Of a stretch of DNA of 64,000 nt, positions 1 to 10,833 are shown in pieces (the stretch's first letter is position 1; every line of letters starts with the position of its first letter). This stretch comes from Ficedula albicollis. Its lineage: Eukaryota; Chordata; Aves; Passeriformes; Muscicapidae. The DNA is taken from assembly GCF_000247815.1 (NCBI RefSeq), contig NC_021677.1, positions 45,606,864-45,670,863 of the forward strand, read 5' to 3'. The position numbers and the translations under genes are program-made. Below the pieces are notes generated by a model. It was not told the origin of the DNA. It saw nothing but the letters and a program-made list of their open reading frames with translations, and searched no databases.

Positions 1-1548
1 GCTCAGTGACAGCTAAAACATTCAAGAATTTTCAACTGTTTCCTGCATAAATCCAAAACACAGAATCATATTAGCTACCATGAAAAAAATGAACTCTATC
101 CCAGAAAAAATAAACACATTAGGAAGCATTTTTAAAGAAGATAATAAATACATTTGCATAAAACTAGTTTTGAATTACTTCTATTGCACTCTCTGTTAAT
201 TAAAAGGAAAATATGACCCAGTTCAAACACGTTACCATCCAATGCCACATTTACTGGTACCTCACTTTATCTTGGATTCACTCTGTGTACCATTCTGCTA
301 TCATAGAGTTTCAGTTGTAGATTAGTATATCTTTTTTTTCAGTAGCTTTACTTCCCCCTTTCTTTATTAAGCAAAAGTTCACAAGTTTGTTTTCTGACAA
401 GGTGATGGCAGTTTTTGATGACATGACTTACTATGGAATTTCCAATGTCTTAATGGAGTGACCAGGAAATTAGGACATGACTTTGCTGGATTATGGTGGA
501 ACCAATATTTGCATTCTTTACTAGACTGGGACTTCATTCCTGCTACAGAACTATTTTGACCGAATTAGGCTGGAGGACAAAAATCATATTTCTTTTTTAG
601 AGTAAGATTCTGCAGATTTTGGCTCCTGCAGGTATTTTTCAGCTATACTTAGTGCCACTGCTTACTACAGGTGGAAATGCACCCATCGCTCAAACTGCAG
701 TCATGGAACAGAAGAACTATTGTCTTCTGAGTGTACATCCACACATACACAACTATATTTATTTATTTATTTATCTATTTATTTTTCTTGATTGTTTATT
801 TGTTTATATATTTAAAGAAGCCAGAGGAATTTTTATGTGTTCAATTAACAGTCTCCTGAAGCAAGTAAGTTTTAGTAACACAAACCATTAAGATTATGTG
901 ATGTATTCTGAGGAATTCCTATTTTAATTGTTAATAATTTTAACATACTTTGTCTGGCACAGATTGGTTCTTGACATTATTTAATATCTAACCCAGCCAC
1001 TGCTCTCAAATGCTAGCTGTGTCAGTGATAGTTTCTAACTCAGCAATGGTTCTAAGATGTAGCATACAAGAAATTTTGCTTTTTAAAAGTGTATTACTCC
1101 TAGTGATTATTTATAAGCAAATACATTTCAAAAACAATAATTTGAGATTAGCTACTGCAAAGTGACCCCTCACTGAGTAATTTTATTCTGATAACTTTCT
1201 AAAGGATGTTGTAAGTACCTTTTGACAATCTGTGAAAAGCTCTGTCCCCACTACTTGAATTTAAAAATATAGCGAAAAAAAGTTTAGGCTTCTAGTCTAC
1301 TTGATTTTAATAAATGCATATAAGTTAGTTCTATTTGGTTTATTTAGCAGAATTGCTTTCACTTTAGGAGTATTCACAGATAAAATATGTTTTGTACAGG
1401 AACATTTTATAGTGTAGGGTTAAAATATTTCTAAAACATGGGAATTGCATACAATAGATTCAGGGGGTGGAAAGAAAGGTTGAGTCTGGTAGGCCTGGGA
1501 AAGGGAACTAGGCCCTGGGAACAAATGTTGAGCTTTGTCTGCACCTGT
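1..1548. other. AT-rich non-coding DNA, no gene seen
   Basis: No exon-like frame, RNA gene or recognisable transposon was seen. The longest frame here is 90 codons (619-891); part of its coding is the ATTT repeat at 754-786, so it is not credible as a gene. The rest is unique AT-rich sequence of the kind seen in intergenic or intronic DNA. Confidence 0.7.
754..786. repeat. (ATTT)n microsatellite
   Basis: A short imperfect run of ATTT units, interrupted once by a C. It is simple sequence with no coding meaning. Confidence 0.85.
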
Positions 1549-1683
1549 GTAATCATCATATGATAAATAATACGATTGTTAAATGTAATGACTGTTTGGT
1601 AATCGAATATAATTATTGTTTAATTATAATAAGAATCATGAGAAACTATGTAATCATAACAAGAATCATGAGAAAGGATGTTT

Positions 1684-2004
1684 GGGGGGTCCTGATGAAA
1701 ATTACAAGAATACATGCTTGGATAAGACCAATGTATACAAGAGAATAATATGGGTTTAATAATCAATATATAGTTATATAACAAAAAGGGTATAAAAAAA
1801 TGTCCATCTTGAATCCATGTGGGAGTCAGATGTTATATAACAAAAAGGGTATAAAAATGGGGGGTCCTGATGAAAATTACAAGAATACATGCTTGGATAA
1901 GACCAATGTATACAAGAGAATAATATGGGTTTAATAATCAATATATCGTTATATAACAAAAAGGGTATAAAAAAATGTCCATCTTGAATCCATGTGGGAG
2001 TCAG
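1684..2004 (+). repeat. Tandem duplication inside the LTR (period 175)
   Basis: Positions 1684-1829 and 1859-2004 are 146-bp direct copies with one visible difference (tatag versus tatcg just before the TATA region). The 29-bp spacer 1830-1858 is itself a further partial copy of the TATA-box segment. The motif ttatataacaaaaaggg therefore occurs three times, at about 1774, 1832 and 1949. The near identity shows a recent event relative to the age of the LTR. Confidence 0.95.
1791..1972 (+). promoter_or_regulatory. Three TATA boxes in the LTR
   Basis: TATAAAA occurs at 1791-1797, 1850-1856 and 1966-1972, each after the same acaaaaaggg context. In a retroviral LTR one such box sets the transcription start at the U3/R border. 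The extra two arose from the internal duplication. The third is nearest the polyadenylation signal and is the most plausible original core promoter. No activity can be read from sequence. Confidence 0.45.
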
Positions 2005-2092
2005 GTTTGGGTTTGTACCCCTGATTCCCAGAGCTCTTCAATAAAAGCACCTGCATATAATCATCCTGTGATTGTGTGTTTCTACGCTAGCA

Positions 2093-2639
2093 TATTTACA
2101 TGCATTCCTGCCAGAATTGTATTTCCAAGGAACCTGTTACTTTATTGCAAAATAAAGACAGAAAACTTTATTGCAAATAACTTTTTATGGATTTGCCATA
2201 TCTGACACACTTTCACTCAGCTGTCAAGCCGAAGCATAAACACTGATTTTATCATTATAAAAGGAAGGGTTGAAGTAACTGAAGTTCAAGGTAAGCTCCC
2301 TTTATCCATTCAGAGCATTACCAGCTTTACTTTTCCAATCGTTTTTTAGGTGGGACTGTGTTTGAGCTCCCTTTCTTTATTCTGCTAAGACTCTTTTCTC
2401 CACATAAGCTTACAGATGGCTGCATTGAACTGTGACAGGGCTGGATAAGAACTGCAAGTTATCAGTTGGCAGAGTGTGAAAAATCATAAGTAAACCATCA
2501 CATGTGTGTGTATTGGTAACTAACTCTTCAGCAGCTGGGGGAAAGAGCAGGGCTTAATACAATAGGAACTTTTGATACTGGATAGAAAACTGATGAAATT
2601 TTCAAAATACTTTCATTTTTTAAAACACCCCCCCTAATG
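2093..2639. other. Unique non-coding DNA between LTR and CR1
   Basis: About 550 bases of unremarkable AT-rich sequence. A small local repeat (ctttattgcaaa twice near 2140-2175) is the only structure seen. No gene is supported. Confidence 0.6.
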
Positions 2640-2960
2640 CTTGCTCATGTTCAGGTTGATGTCCACCAGTACCCTAGGCCTTTTCTGCCAAGATTTTTTC
2701 CAGCCAGGAGGCTCCCAACATGTGCTGGTGCCTGGAGTTCCTCCTCATCTGATGTAGAATTTGGCAATTTCTTCTGCTGAGCTTCTTTTGGCAGCCTCTT
2801 TATCCAGCCTGAGGTCCTTTTAGATGTTGGTACAATATACTGGATTTTCAGTCACTTCACCCTGTTTTGTATCAACAGCACGGCTCCTACATTTTCTCTG
2901 TGGAGAACTTCTGGAAGATACTTCCAGGGAGAATTATCTCACAAATGCAAATACTCTGAA
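2640..2960 (-). mobile_element. CR1 LINE fragment (reverse-transcriptase region)
   Basis: The plus strand reads like the complement of avian CR1 ORF2. It carries degenerate forms of the familiar blocks starting gttgatgtccaccag (2655-2669) and ending in ttttgtatcaacagca (about 2863-2880). Read on the minus strand, the last block gives A-V-D-T-K-Q-G-E-V, which lines up with the CR1 reverse-transcriptase active-site segment of the F-A-D-D-T-K type; the first catalytic Asp is replaced by Val. The copy is 5'-truncated, full of substitutions and inactive. CR1 is the main non-LTR retroposon of birds, which supports the avian assignment. The right edge, where similarity fades, is uncertain by tens of bases. 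Confidence 0.8.
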
Positions 2961-5900
2961 TGAGCTGTCATGTTCATACTCATTACCTCTATTGAATGTA
3001 TTGAAAGCCAAATGACCAACTACTTGGTACCTACCAAATGTTGAACTTCTATACAGCTAAGTGTAAGACAAATTTAGGTCTAGTGAGTCAGTCTTTCTTT
3101 TGATCCAGAATTAATTTTTTTGAGTGTTTCCTATGATTCACTTTTTCTACAAGAGTTTTCTTTTCAGAAGCCTTAGAGAGTTAAACAAGGTTTCAATAGC
3201 ATATATGCACTGAAGAAGGTAAAACTTACGAGCTGTGGATCAGAATCTTATTTTTCAACTGTCTCCAATTTCACCTCAGGATCTTTAAACTTTCTATATA
3301 ATCAAATCCCCTTTCCACTGAAAACCATTCACTTTCCTACTCCATTCATTCCACAACATTTAAACATTTAACCTGTTCCACTCTACTTTTGGTAGACTCT
3401 TCTAACTCATTAAATGCCACCCAGACACAAATTCATTGCAGTTGTCTTTCACAGAAGCAAGATATCACATGAACTTACATTCAGCTCTACTTAAGTGATT
3501 GAATAACGATGCATTGATATGCACACTAGAGAGGATTAATGGAATGAAAAAAAATAGATTTCTTAAAATGTTCAGTACAGGTTCACCTTGAAAGGTGTCA
3601 GTACTTAGGTACTTATGTCTCAACTCAAATCCAGGATACTCAAAACCCAGAGGAATGAATACAAGCTGGAGAGGTCCATAAGCTTTTTACTTTTAATTTT
3701 AAAAAATGGCGTAGAAAAAAGCTCACAAATTTTCTGAAAGTGTTCTTACCCTCATAACTTTTTTAACATAATGAAAATATTTAAATATAAAATATCTGAA
3801 CCAGTGAACCAAATCACTATGAGATAATAAGAGGATTTTGATTTAAAAAAAAAAAAAATTGCTCTATTTCCACTGCATAAAATTCCAGAACCTTTGATGA
3901 AACAATTTTAATTTAGAATTAAATTTGCTGTCAAACAGAAAAGCCCAGATTGTTTTAGAAGCAAATTATGAAAGTACAAGAACCTGATGAATTGAATATT
4001 TCAAAACAAAACAAAACAGAAGCACTTCACAATATTCTTTCATGAAACCATGAGGTTTCACTGACTGCATACCCTACTACACTGAGTTTCAGAAATTTGT
4101 GCCACAAGTTACAAAAATGACTTGTCATTAACTTGTGCACTCAAAAGTCAAAGAAGACAAAATCTTTAATGCCTCTTTTTTTTTGTCGCTTGCTTTATAG
4201 TTACTTTTAAGACAAGCATTACCAGGGTTTTAAAGTATGGTAAATTATCCTCACAAGAAAAGCTGGAAGTCAATGACTGCATTAAAAAAAAAGAAGTCAA
4301 CATATTACTGACATGGAAAAAATGAAATGCTAAATAAGACTTTAGAGCTGAGGAATTAATAGCAATAAACTGTACCAGCTTCAGCTTTCTAATAGTTTAA
4401 TAATAGTCTGCTTCAGGCTGATGTTGTTCAATTTACCATTTTTCACTTACATTATATCAAACACTTTCAGGTTATGTACGTCCCAGTATGTGCTGTGGTG
4501 CATTGAAGGCACCTGGGGGGAGGGCACACTCAGAAGTTTTTCTCCGTGAGAACTTCCTCTCTGAATTGATGGGACCGATTGGAGGCTGGTTTAGTTGTTG
4601 GCAGTCTGAAAAACCAATTGGAGACGTTTGTTTGCTTCCATTAATCATATTTTGAATCAAGTAAACCCCAGAAGAAACTCTTTTGCTTCCGGCCTTTCAC
4701 AAGGTAACACTGACTTTTCTTGTGAAAAAAAACCTTATAGCCGAACAAAGAGGAGACTTCTCTCTCTAAAGTGAACTGAAAAAGATTATTTAAGTTGGTA
4801 ACTGGCTGAAGTGTTTCTGTATGTTGTTGTTAAGAAGGTGTGGGGGAGGGAGTGGTCTGAAGGTTTTATTCTGAATTTATTATTCTCTTTGGGTTTATAA
4901 AGTTTCTTTTCACCCTTTTAAATATTAGGCCTACCTTGCTTTTGCTCTTAATTGTCTCTCACAACAGAAAATGAGTATATTGAAATTGACAAATCTAAAC
5001 CGTAACACCAATAGCACATTAAAATAGTGCCACATTACGTTGTACCCCAAGATTATGCGAAACCTGCTAGATATAGAATGAAACCAGCAGATAAAAACCG
5101 TTGTGGTCTAATAACTCTCTACTCTTCTAAACACTTCTAAAGCTTATATCAGGTTCAGATTTTGCTTACAAGCCATCCCAGACTTCATTAATCATTGGTT
5201 GGAAAATATGTGTAAATGGAATTAAATTAAATAGTCTCACAAACCCTAATTATTATGGGTGATTAATTTTCTATTCTAGACTCCATTAAGTGCCTTTACA
5301 GATATTCTTTCTACACACCCAGGTTTCTAATTTATTTCCCCCTTCGCCTTCATGTCCTAACAGTGCAGGGTCGTGCCAGGATACTCATTAGTTTTATGCT
5401 AGCAATTCTGCCAGGCAGCCTCAGAGGCATCAGCATCACCTCAGAAATCATTAACGGAACTGGTGCTGCAATCTAAAACTGACAAGCATAGAATAATCAT
5501 TTAGGGCTGAAACATGTTCTTCCATAAATGAGCATTTTGGAGGAAAAAAATAAAAATGCATGTGTTCCAGTAATTCTCTGGAGGCAAAAAGGTGATCTTA
5601 ATAAATCAGATCTGAAGACATTTTTGTATGTATCAGCTTGCCATGTCTGAAAAATAGCATAAAGTTTTTTAGACCCATGATTTATCTCTTGCTGACAAAG
5701 TCCAGAAACATTGAATCACCATGTGGCAGCAAAGATTCTGGATCTGGTTCATAATCTGACACTATATTGGCTGGACCTGATGACATTATTTGCATACTTG
5801 TCATGAAATGTTTCACTTGTCTGCTGCCTCGCTAACCAGAACTATTTATGAGGCAATTTTTCACAAGAACAACATTAAAAATTTGCGTGGTCATATATAT

Positions 5901-8900
5901 GAAGATTCATCTGAAATAACTAGCATAGTTTAGAGGGACTTTGAATCATTAGGTACTGATCCTGATTGGATTAGTGAGTCATTTGGGGGAAGCTCATAAA
6001 AGACAGATAAAACTATTTGGGAACAAAATGAGGTGTCTTGCTTGGCTCAGCGACTTGGCCCTTCAGACTCCCCTTTCTCTTTCTGATACACAGAAACAGC
6101 TAACATTTTCCTTGATCATTTACTGTGGACTTATGTATCCTTTAAAACACCTTTTTCTTTCTCCTTTTGCTCCTCATAACTCCAACTCAATAGTACTGTT
6201 TTAGAATCATGTTTTTCTTTCTCAGTTTGGCTGCGGGATGAGAAGGCAGCTACCCACTGGTCCATAGCACATCTTGGCTATAACACAGCCACACATTTAT
6301 CAGTGATAATACAAACTGAAAAAAGACTTTTTGAGATAATGGAAGGGAAACTTGCCTTCACTAACCACCACATTCAGCACTGAATTTGCTGATAATCTAT
6401 CTGCTTGTAATGGTCAGGCTTAGATTTTTTATCTCATTAAAAAGAAGATGAGAAAACCAAGAGCTTTTGTGTTCAAAATGCTAATGGAAACAACATTAAG
6501 TTCCACTCATTACAGCAGAATATATATATTTTTATGAAGCATGCTGAAAAAATAAAAAGAAATAAATTACTAAGTGCAAATCAATCAAGATACAAAGGTC
6601 AGCAGTCAGGGTCTCCATGTCAGCATTCACCTCATCTATGTCTCCATTGCAACCCAAGTTTTCATCTTAGTCAAGGAATGTCAAGTCAGTGAATTCAATG
6701 TGGTTCACACTGCCATAGATCTCATCTTAAAGCAGATTTGTAGGCTGAACATTTGGGAAGACGAAATGTAATCTCGATGCTGATTAGCTCAGTTGATCCT
6801 GACAGATCTGATACTTTGATCAGACTTAAATTTCTAAAGCTTGATTCACCTGTGTACAGCTTGGTGCCCAGTGCCATTTGACATCACCTGAAGTATCTAA
6901 GACATACTCTTGAGTTTTCTATGATAGAGCAGTTATAGAACCTATGGAAGAGCCAGGCCCCTTCAGGGGAGTGACAAAGGAGGTTAAGTAGAGTAAGCAA
7001 GGATAACTCAAATGTTAATGGATACCGATGTGAGGGAAAAAAATTAACCAACATAATATTAGGCAAATTTACTTACAGGCCATGACTGTGCTGGTTATAG
7101 TTACCCTAGGTGATGACTTTCTCTGTGCCTCAGCTCTCCATTTGAGACCTAACTTTAAACCAACTGGGTTTAAATCAATACCTTATGGAGCAATAGAAGC
7201 ACTAAAAATCATCAGGAAGACACATCTGGGTGGGGCCAAAGAATATATAAAGATAGCTGAAGGAAGTATATGGTCTAAACAAAATTGTATGTCCTGAGAT
7301 AAATAATACATTACACAAAGGATTGATGGTAGATTTTGAGCTCTCTGGGGTTTAGTTTTTTTGTCTGAAGACTCTGCTTTGTTTCCTGAAAATGACAATA
7401 TATTTTTCCCTTCTCTTTTCAAGATTCAGATTGTCTCTAACATTGCTTTTAATGGCACTACTTGCAGAGTAAAACAATTCAAAGAAATAAATGAGGCAGA
7501 ACACTGGCTTGTAAGAAAAGAGACTCGTTATGAAAGTTGTTCTTTTGCTCAGGGTGGATCTCAAAGCTTTCTGTAAAATATGAGATTACTATGCAAAATC
7601 CAAAGTTTCTAATAAAAAAATCTCCTACTGCTCAGTTCCTCGGCTCCCACGAGAGGTGCACATATGTCACTACTGAAGCATAAGCTGATAATACTGAGAC
7701 TAAGGTAAATTTTAAAAGCACAGCATCATACATTTTGTGAGGATCTTTTGTAACTATTAAAATGCCATCAGAAAATTGTTCTGTTTGGTGGCAGTTTGAA
7801 GATATGGTCATTTTATCTAGGATACACAAGAAAACAGCTGGGTAAGCTGTCTTTATCAGAGAAGACAGATAAAGGGATAGCACTTAAGGAAAGAGTGAAA
7901 AGGGGACTTTGTGACAAATTGATTTTCATCTCCAATTATGAGTCTTTAGAAAATATATCTCTCACAAAGGATTCCAACAAGCCTCCTAATGCAGGTAGCT
8001 ATTGCCTTCTGGTAACTCTTTTCTTTCATTGTGCTTTCATTAGATGGCTTTAATACTGAAATGGCACATACAAAATTTACAAATGTGCTGCAGTCAATGA
8101 CATTTTAAGACCTGTATTGAAGTTCTCTCAAAATGCAAGTATGATAACTCTGCTACAGTGTTCTCTGAGAGGCCTTTTGAAGAAGCAAATCTATATACTT
8201 GCTGGAAAAATATGGCATCTTATTAGGCTAAGTTGTTAAAATTCTAACAAAGAAGGGCTTCCAGGTAATAAATTCAGCAGTACATTGGAAAAAAAAAAAA
8301 TCAAGTTTCAGGTAACATGGGCTTTACCTTCCTGCCTCTGAATCATTTTGTTGAGTGAATTATGCCAAACCATCTGCACAGCCTTCAGCTCACACAGGAA
8401 AAGGTGGAGAGGAATTTCAATAATGGTGCCAAAGAGAGGATTCTCATTTTCTTTCATGTGCCACAGTGGATTTCAGAGTTATCCACAAACACACCCACAT
8501 CTTTATTTCGTCTCTTAAACTCCTGTACCAGCACTATTAATGAAAAGAAGATTTAGTACATTAAAATGCAAATTAAATGAACTTTGGCAGAGAATTCCTG
8601 CAGTACTTCTCTCATTACAAGTAATAATTAGCTTATGAGCTGAAGTGGTGGTTTACTAAAAATAAATAATATTTAGATGGACACCTTTAGTCTGACATGT
8701 CATATTCCACTTCGAGTGTAAGTGTAAATGGCTTCAGTTTCACTTGAATGATTGAGAAGCAGTATCCAGGCAGAGATCTTGAAAATAATAGCTACACTCT
8801 TTATGAGACAGCAGTAGAGTTTTAAGTAAAAAAATCCAGCTAAAGCAGTGTATAACAGATAACAAACCTGTGACAATTAGCAGTAGATATGCAGAGTGCT

Positions 8901-9404
8901 AAGGTGCAATTTTCTCTTCCTAAGTAGGACACACAGCATGTTTCACTGGAATTAAGAAGTAGAAGGAGCCTGAAATTGTTTCAACCCTTTGAACAAGATT
9001 TTCAATGATTGTAACATGGCTTCCTTTGATTAAGGTAAAGGAGGCAAATGAAGCTTTTTGACTCGACTCTATAGAGGTGGATTTGTAAAAATCATTAACC
9101 TTTTTCCACAGTTCTAGATGAATCAGACTGGAGATTCTCAAAAGAAGATATCTGGGGTATTTTGACAATTTAATTGAGGTTTGCTTCAGATTTTCAGTGG
9201 AGCAGGGGTTATTTGATTTAAATTGCTCTATCTGGCAGTAATTTTTTTTCAAAAAATTAGGTAACACTTCCCTCAGGATTAAAAGGATAATTGTATCATT
9301 CGCCTTCATCTGGTCCTTATCCAAAAATACTTTAACTTGTCCTAGGGAACAATTACATGATTTTCTCACTTTTAGAATAGGCTCCTGTCCACAGTACTCT
9401 GCAG
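2961..9404. other. 6.4 kb non-coding stretch, no gene seen
   Basis: This is mostly unique AT-rich DNA with short A or T runs. A minus-strand frame of 149 codons at 8920-9369 matches no family I know and is discussed as a low-interest finding. The segment near 5400-5530 looks less decayed than its surroundings and is listed separately. No splice-framed exon, RNA gene or transposon could be supported. Confidence 0.6.
5400..5530. promoter_or_regulatory. Possible conserved non-coding element
   Basis: A compact stretch of balanced composition, without homopolymers, between AT-rich flanks. It contains ggcagcctcagaggcatcag and a homeodomain-like cattaa core, in a texture typical of amniote conserved non-coding elements. 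This is an impression from composition only; no alignment was possible and no function is claimed. Confidence 0.2.
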
Positions 9405-9518
9405 GGTTTTATTGTTTACCAATAAAAGCAATGTTACTTGGAGGTTCTTCCCTTAAGTAGTTGGTTTTATTGTTTACCAATAAAAGCAATGTTATTTGGC
9501 AGTTCTTCCCTTAAGTAG
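9405..9518 (+). repeat. 58-bp-period tandem duplication
   Basis: Two direct copies at 9405-9460 and 9463-9518, each running from ggttttattgtttacc to cccttaagtag. They differ at two visible positions (ttacttggagg versus ttatttggcag). There are exactly two units and unique DNA on both sides, so this is a local duplication and not a satellite. Confidence 0.95.
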
Positions 9519-9844
9519 TCTGTGACCAGAGGTGAATTAATTGTCAGCTCAAGGTTTTTAAAATATTGTTTCACTCTAAAGGATGAAACACACATACTCC
9601 ACTCTTCTATAAGAGGTATAGATAGAGACCAAGCAGATTTGGAAGCTTCTTATATGAGAAAAATTTGGTTTATCTGTATGATTAGATTTTTTTGAAGTAT
9701 CCTCTTTTGTAAGTGCTATAGTTATTTAGTTCAGCTGCTTCCCTGTTGCTTGATATTAAATGGGGAAAGAAGTTTCTTAGGCAAAGAGCAAAATCTTCAT
9801 CGTAGTAATTCAGCCATCATCTCATTCTAGTCCGAAAACATTCA

Positions 9845-9904
9845 CAAAGTCAGACAAAGCTTGTCTTCACATTTCAAAGTCAGACAAATCTTGTCTTCAC
9901 ATTT
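9845..9904 (+). repeat. 30-bp tandem duplication
   Basis: Two adjacent 30-bp units, 9845-9874 and 9875-9904, begin with caaagtcagacaaa and differ at one visible base (gctt versus tctt). It abuts the next duplication. Confidence 0.95.
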
Positions 9905-10048
9905 TGCTTTCCCTCCGTGAAATTTAACCATCTTCGTATTACAAGTATCTCAATAACTAGATATTGTGTTCAATAATTTGCTTTCCCTCCGTGAAATTTA
10001 ACCATCTTCATATTACAAATATCTCAATAACTAGATATTGTGTTCAAA
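9903..10048 (+). repeat. 74-bp-period tandem duplication
   Basis: Copies 9903-9974 and 9977-10048 start with ttttgctttccctccgtg and end with atattgtgttcaa. They differ at two visible positions, one a CpG in the first copy that reads CpA in the second (tcgtatt versus tcatatt), as expected of methylated-CpG decay after a germline duplication. Confidence 0.95.
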
Positions 10049-10714
10049 AACTATTATGGAACAGACATACTCATATTGAGAATGATTAATGAAGCTGAAT
10101 TGTTTTCATAGAAGATAATACAGTAATCATGAAGTTGTTCCCATGATATATCCCAGTCTTTTTGTCTGTCTTACAACTCATTCTATGAGCACCACATTCT
10201 TTTGGTAATTTTAAATTACTATTGAATTTTGGAACATTTTGTAGTGAGGAATTTAAAATCAAAGTTTCATTTTTTTATCTCAGGAAGTGATGATGCATCA
10301 AAAATTCATCCTTCTATCTTCTCAGATATATCAGTTGCTGAAAAACATTGGTCTGGAATGCAATTTCAGATTGAAAGGAGAAAAACAATCACTTTTTACC
10401 CATGCCTGATATCTGAATAGGAACCTATCCCATGGATTAGAATAAGGGCATTAAACATCAGAACTAGATGTTCAAGCCCTAGGAAGAGACATTGTTTTTT
10501 TCACCCTGGATGGGTGCCCTAACCAATGATCTAAATTGTTTGGTCTTCCTCCAGAAGAAGATGAATCCAAAAACACACAGGTTTTGTACCCAAGTGGCAT
10601 TAGAGTTCCCTTTACAGACCAATTAATTTCTGTGAAATAGTAAAAACATTTTAAACTTCATTTTGGGAGGATTTCTATGTGAGGATCAGTTTATTATCCT
10701 AAGACAAAATGGAT
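10049..10714. other. Unique non-coding DNA
   Basis: About 670 bases between two duplications, AT-rich, with no gene or repeat that I can support. Confidence 0.6.
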
Positions 10715-10833
10715 TTCAACAATGTTGGTTAAAAATAAAATCAAAATCCTTGGAGTCTCAGGCAGTAAGATTCAACAATGCATTTGGTTGGTTAAAAATA
10801 AAATCAAAATCCTTGGAGTCTCAGGCAGTAAGA
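10715..10833 (+). repeat. 63-bp-period tandem duplication
   Basis: The 46-bp segment from ttggttaaaaataaaatc to caggcagtaaga is present at 10725-10770 and 10788-10833 without a visible difference. The flanking word ttcaacaatg also occurs twice (10715 and 10771) at a shift of 56, so the event left a small insertion between the units. Because 63 is a multiple of three, an open frame crossing it (10663-10953) encodes the same peptide twice; I see no sign that the frame is used. Confidence 0.95.

Larger units (their letters stand above)
1549..2092 (+). mobile_element. Probable solo LTR of an endogenous retrovirus
   Basis: The segment has the order expected of an LTR read on the plus strand: an AT-rich U3-like part, TATA boxes (TATAAAA at 1791, 1850 and 1966), then about 70 bases later a polyadenylation signal (AATAAA, 2040-2045) followed by a GT-rich stretch and an end in CA. 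No internal gag, pol or env sequence lies beside it, so it would be a solo LTR left by recombination. The edges are approximate: the start is chosen at a TG, and I found no target-site duplication by eye. The U3 part is internally duplicated (separate entry). I infer LTR status from this architecture, not from a family match; an unrelated AT-rich repeat remains possible. Confidence 0.5.

Noticed and set aside
9405..10833. Closely spaced direct repeats as a possible CRISPR-like or satellite array
   Set aside because: The repeat units are unrelated to each other, occur only twice each, have no regular spacers, and the DNA is vertebrate.
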